DNA of 6,772 nucleotides from Anaerolinea thermophila (GTDB lineage: Bacteria; Chloroflexota; Anaerolineae; Anaerolineales; DRKV01). Position numbers and translations under genes: made by a program. Shown here piece after piece: positions 6,676 through 6,772 of this stretch (its first letter is position 1; each line of letters begins with the position of its first letter). The notes beneath the pieces are model-generated. The model was not told the origin of the DNA and did not search any database. It worked only from the letters and a program-made list of their open reading frames with translations. The DNA lies in assembly GCA_020722405.1 (NCBI GenBank), contig DYKW01000100.1, positions 1 through 6,772 on the forward strand, given 5' to 3'.

Positions 6676-6680
6676 CCTCC
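6676..6680 (-). promoter_or_regulatory. GGAGG site upstream of the PAP2 gene, oddly spaced
   Basis: AGAGGAGG is a strong Shine-Dalgarno-like sequence, but its GGAGG core lies 19 bases before the ATG at 6656. An in-frame ATT codon at 6669-6671 is four bases away and would add five residues (xKSNI) before Met1. The site could serve a rare ATT start or act at a distance. Alternatively, the annotated ATG could use a leader fold that brings the two together. Confidence 0.4.
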
Positions 6681-6772
6681 TCTTATTTACTCCGACCCGC
6701 CTTACCGTTTCACAGTCGCGCGCCGCTTTCCTGCACTTTAAGTCTAGCCTGCCAGCATTGCTACTGTCTTTC

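Noticed and set aside
6667..6771. Minus-strand frame open from the window edge to a TAA at 6667-6669, 34 codons ending in NKRRHY, possibly the tail of an upstream gene overlapping the GGAGG site.
   Set aside because: It has no recognisable motif, and an open run this short is expected by chance in GC-rich DNA. The window edge prevents judging it.
1..6772. Insertion-sequence ends, transposase or integrase, tRNA attachment site or CRISPR repeats that would explain the apparent island.
   Set aside because: None seen on either strand; only the weak 7-base match near the junctions was found.

Overview
The window holds one block of genes, all on the minus strand and read from high to low coordinates. 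Signal peptides, a TolC-type outer membrane channel and an RND pump show a diderm (Gram-negative-type) bacterium. I cannot name the phylum from the sequence alone.

Layout in the direction of transcription: (1) 6656-5835, a complete secreted or membrane PAP2-superfamily phosphatase. (2) 5820-5554, a small secreted PepSY-like protein with a TTG start, whose domain appears to be cut short. (3) 5537-4308, a TolC-family outer membrane factor. (4) 4311-3448, a short periplasmic adaptor. (5) 3451-392, a full-length RND inner-membrane permease. (6) 337-71, the C-terminal third of a second PAP2 phosphatase, with no start codon and no N-terminal two thirds. Genes 3 to 5 are joined by two ATGA stop/start overlaps and encode a complete tripartite efflux pump. 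Its substrate cannot be told from sequence.

The main observation is that the window looks like a mosaic. The PAP2 and PepSY segments and the PAP2 remnant are GC-rich (sample 60-base lines counted by hand: 63% at 5881-5940, 58% at 121-180). The efflux operon between them is clearly poorer (40% at 4621-4680, 33% at 5101-5160). The PepSY domain stops matching its family at about 5600-5635, and the second PAP2 begins abruptly at about 325-345, so both composition boundaries coincide with broken genes. The simplest reading is that an older PAP2-PepSY-(...)-PAP2 cluster was interrupted by acquisition of an RND operon, with loss of the PepSY 3' end and the 5' part of the second PAP2 gene. An assembly chimera must be excluded.

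Other notable points are an adaptor without the alpha-helical hairpin, an RND proton-relay variant (Asp-Asn in TM4, Asn-Asn in TM10), altered catalytic motifs in the intact PAP2, and unusual start sites for the first two genes. I see no RNA gene, CRISPR array, transposase or convincing terminator, and no evidence of a wholly new system. The unannotated ends (1-70 and 6657-6772) and the 338-391 spacer show no gene I can support.
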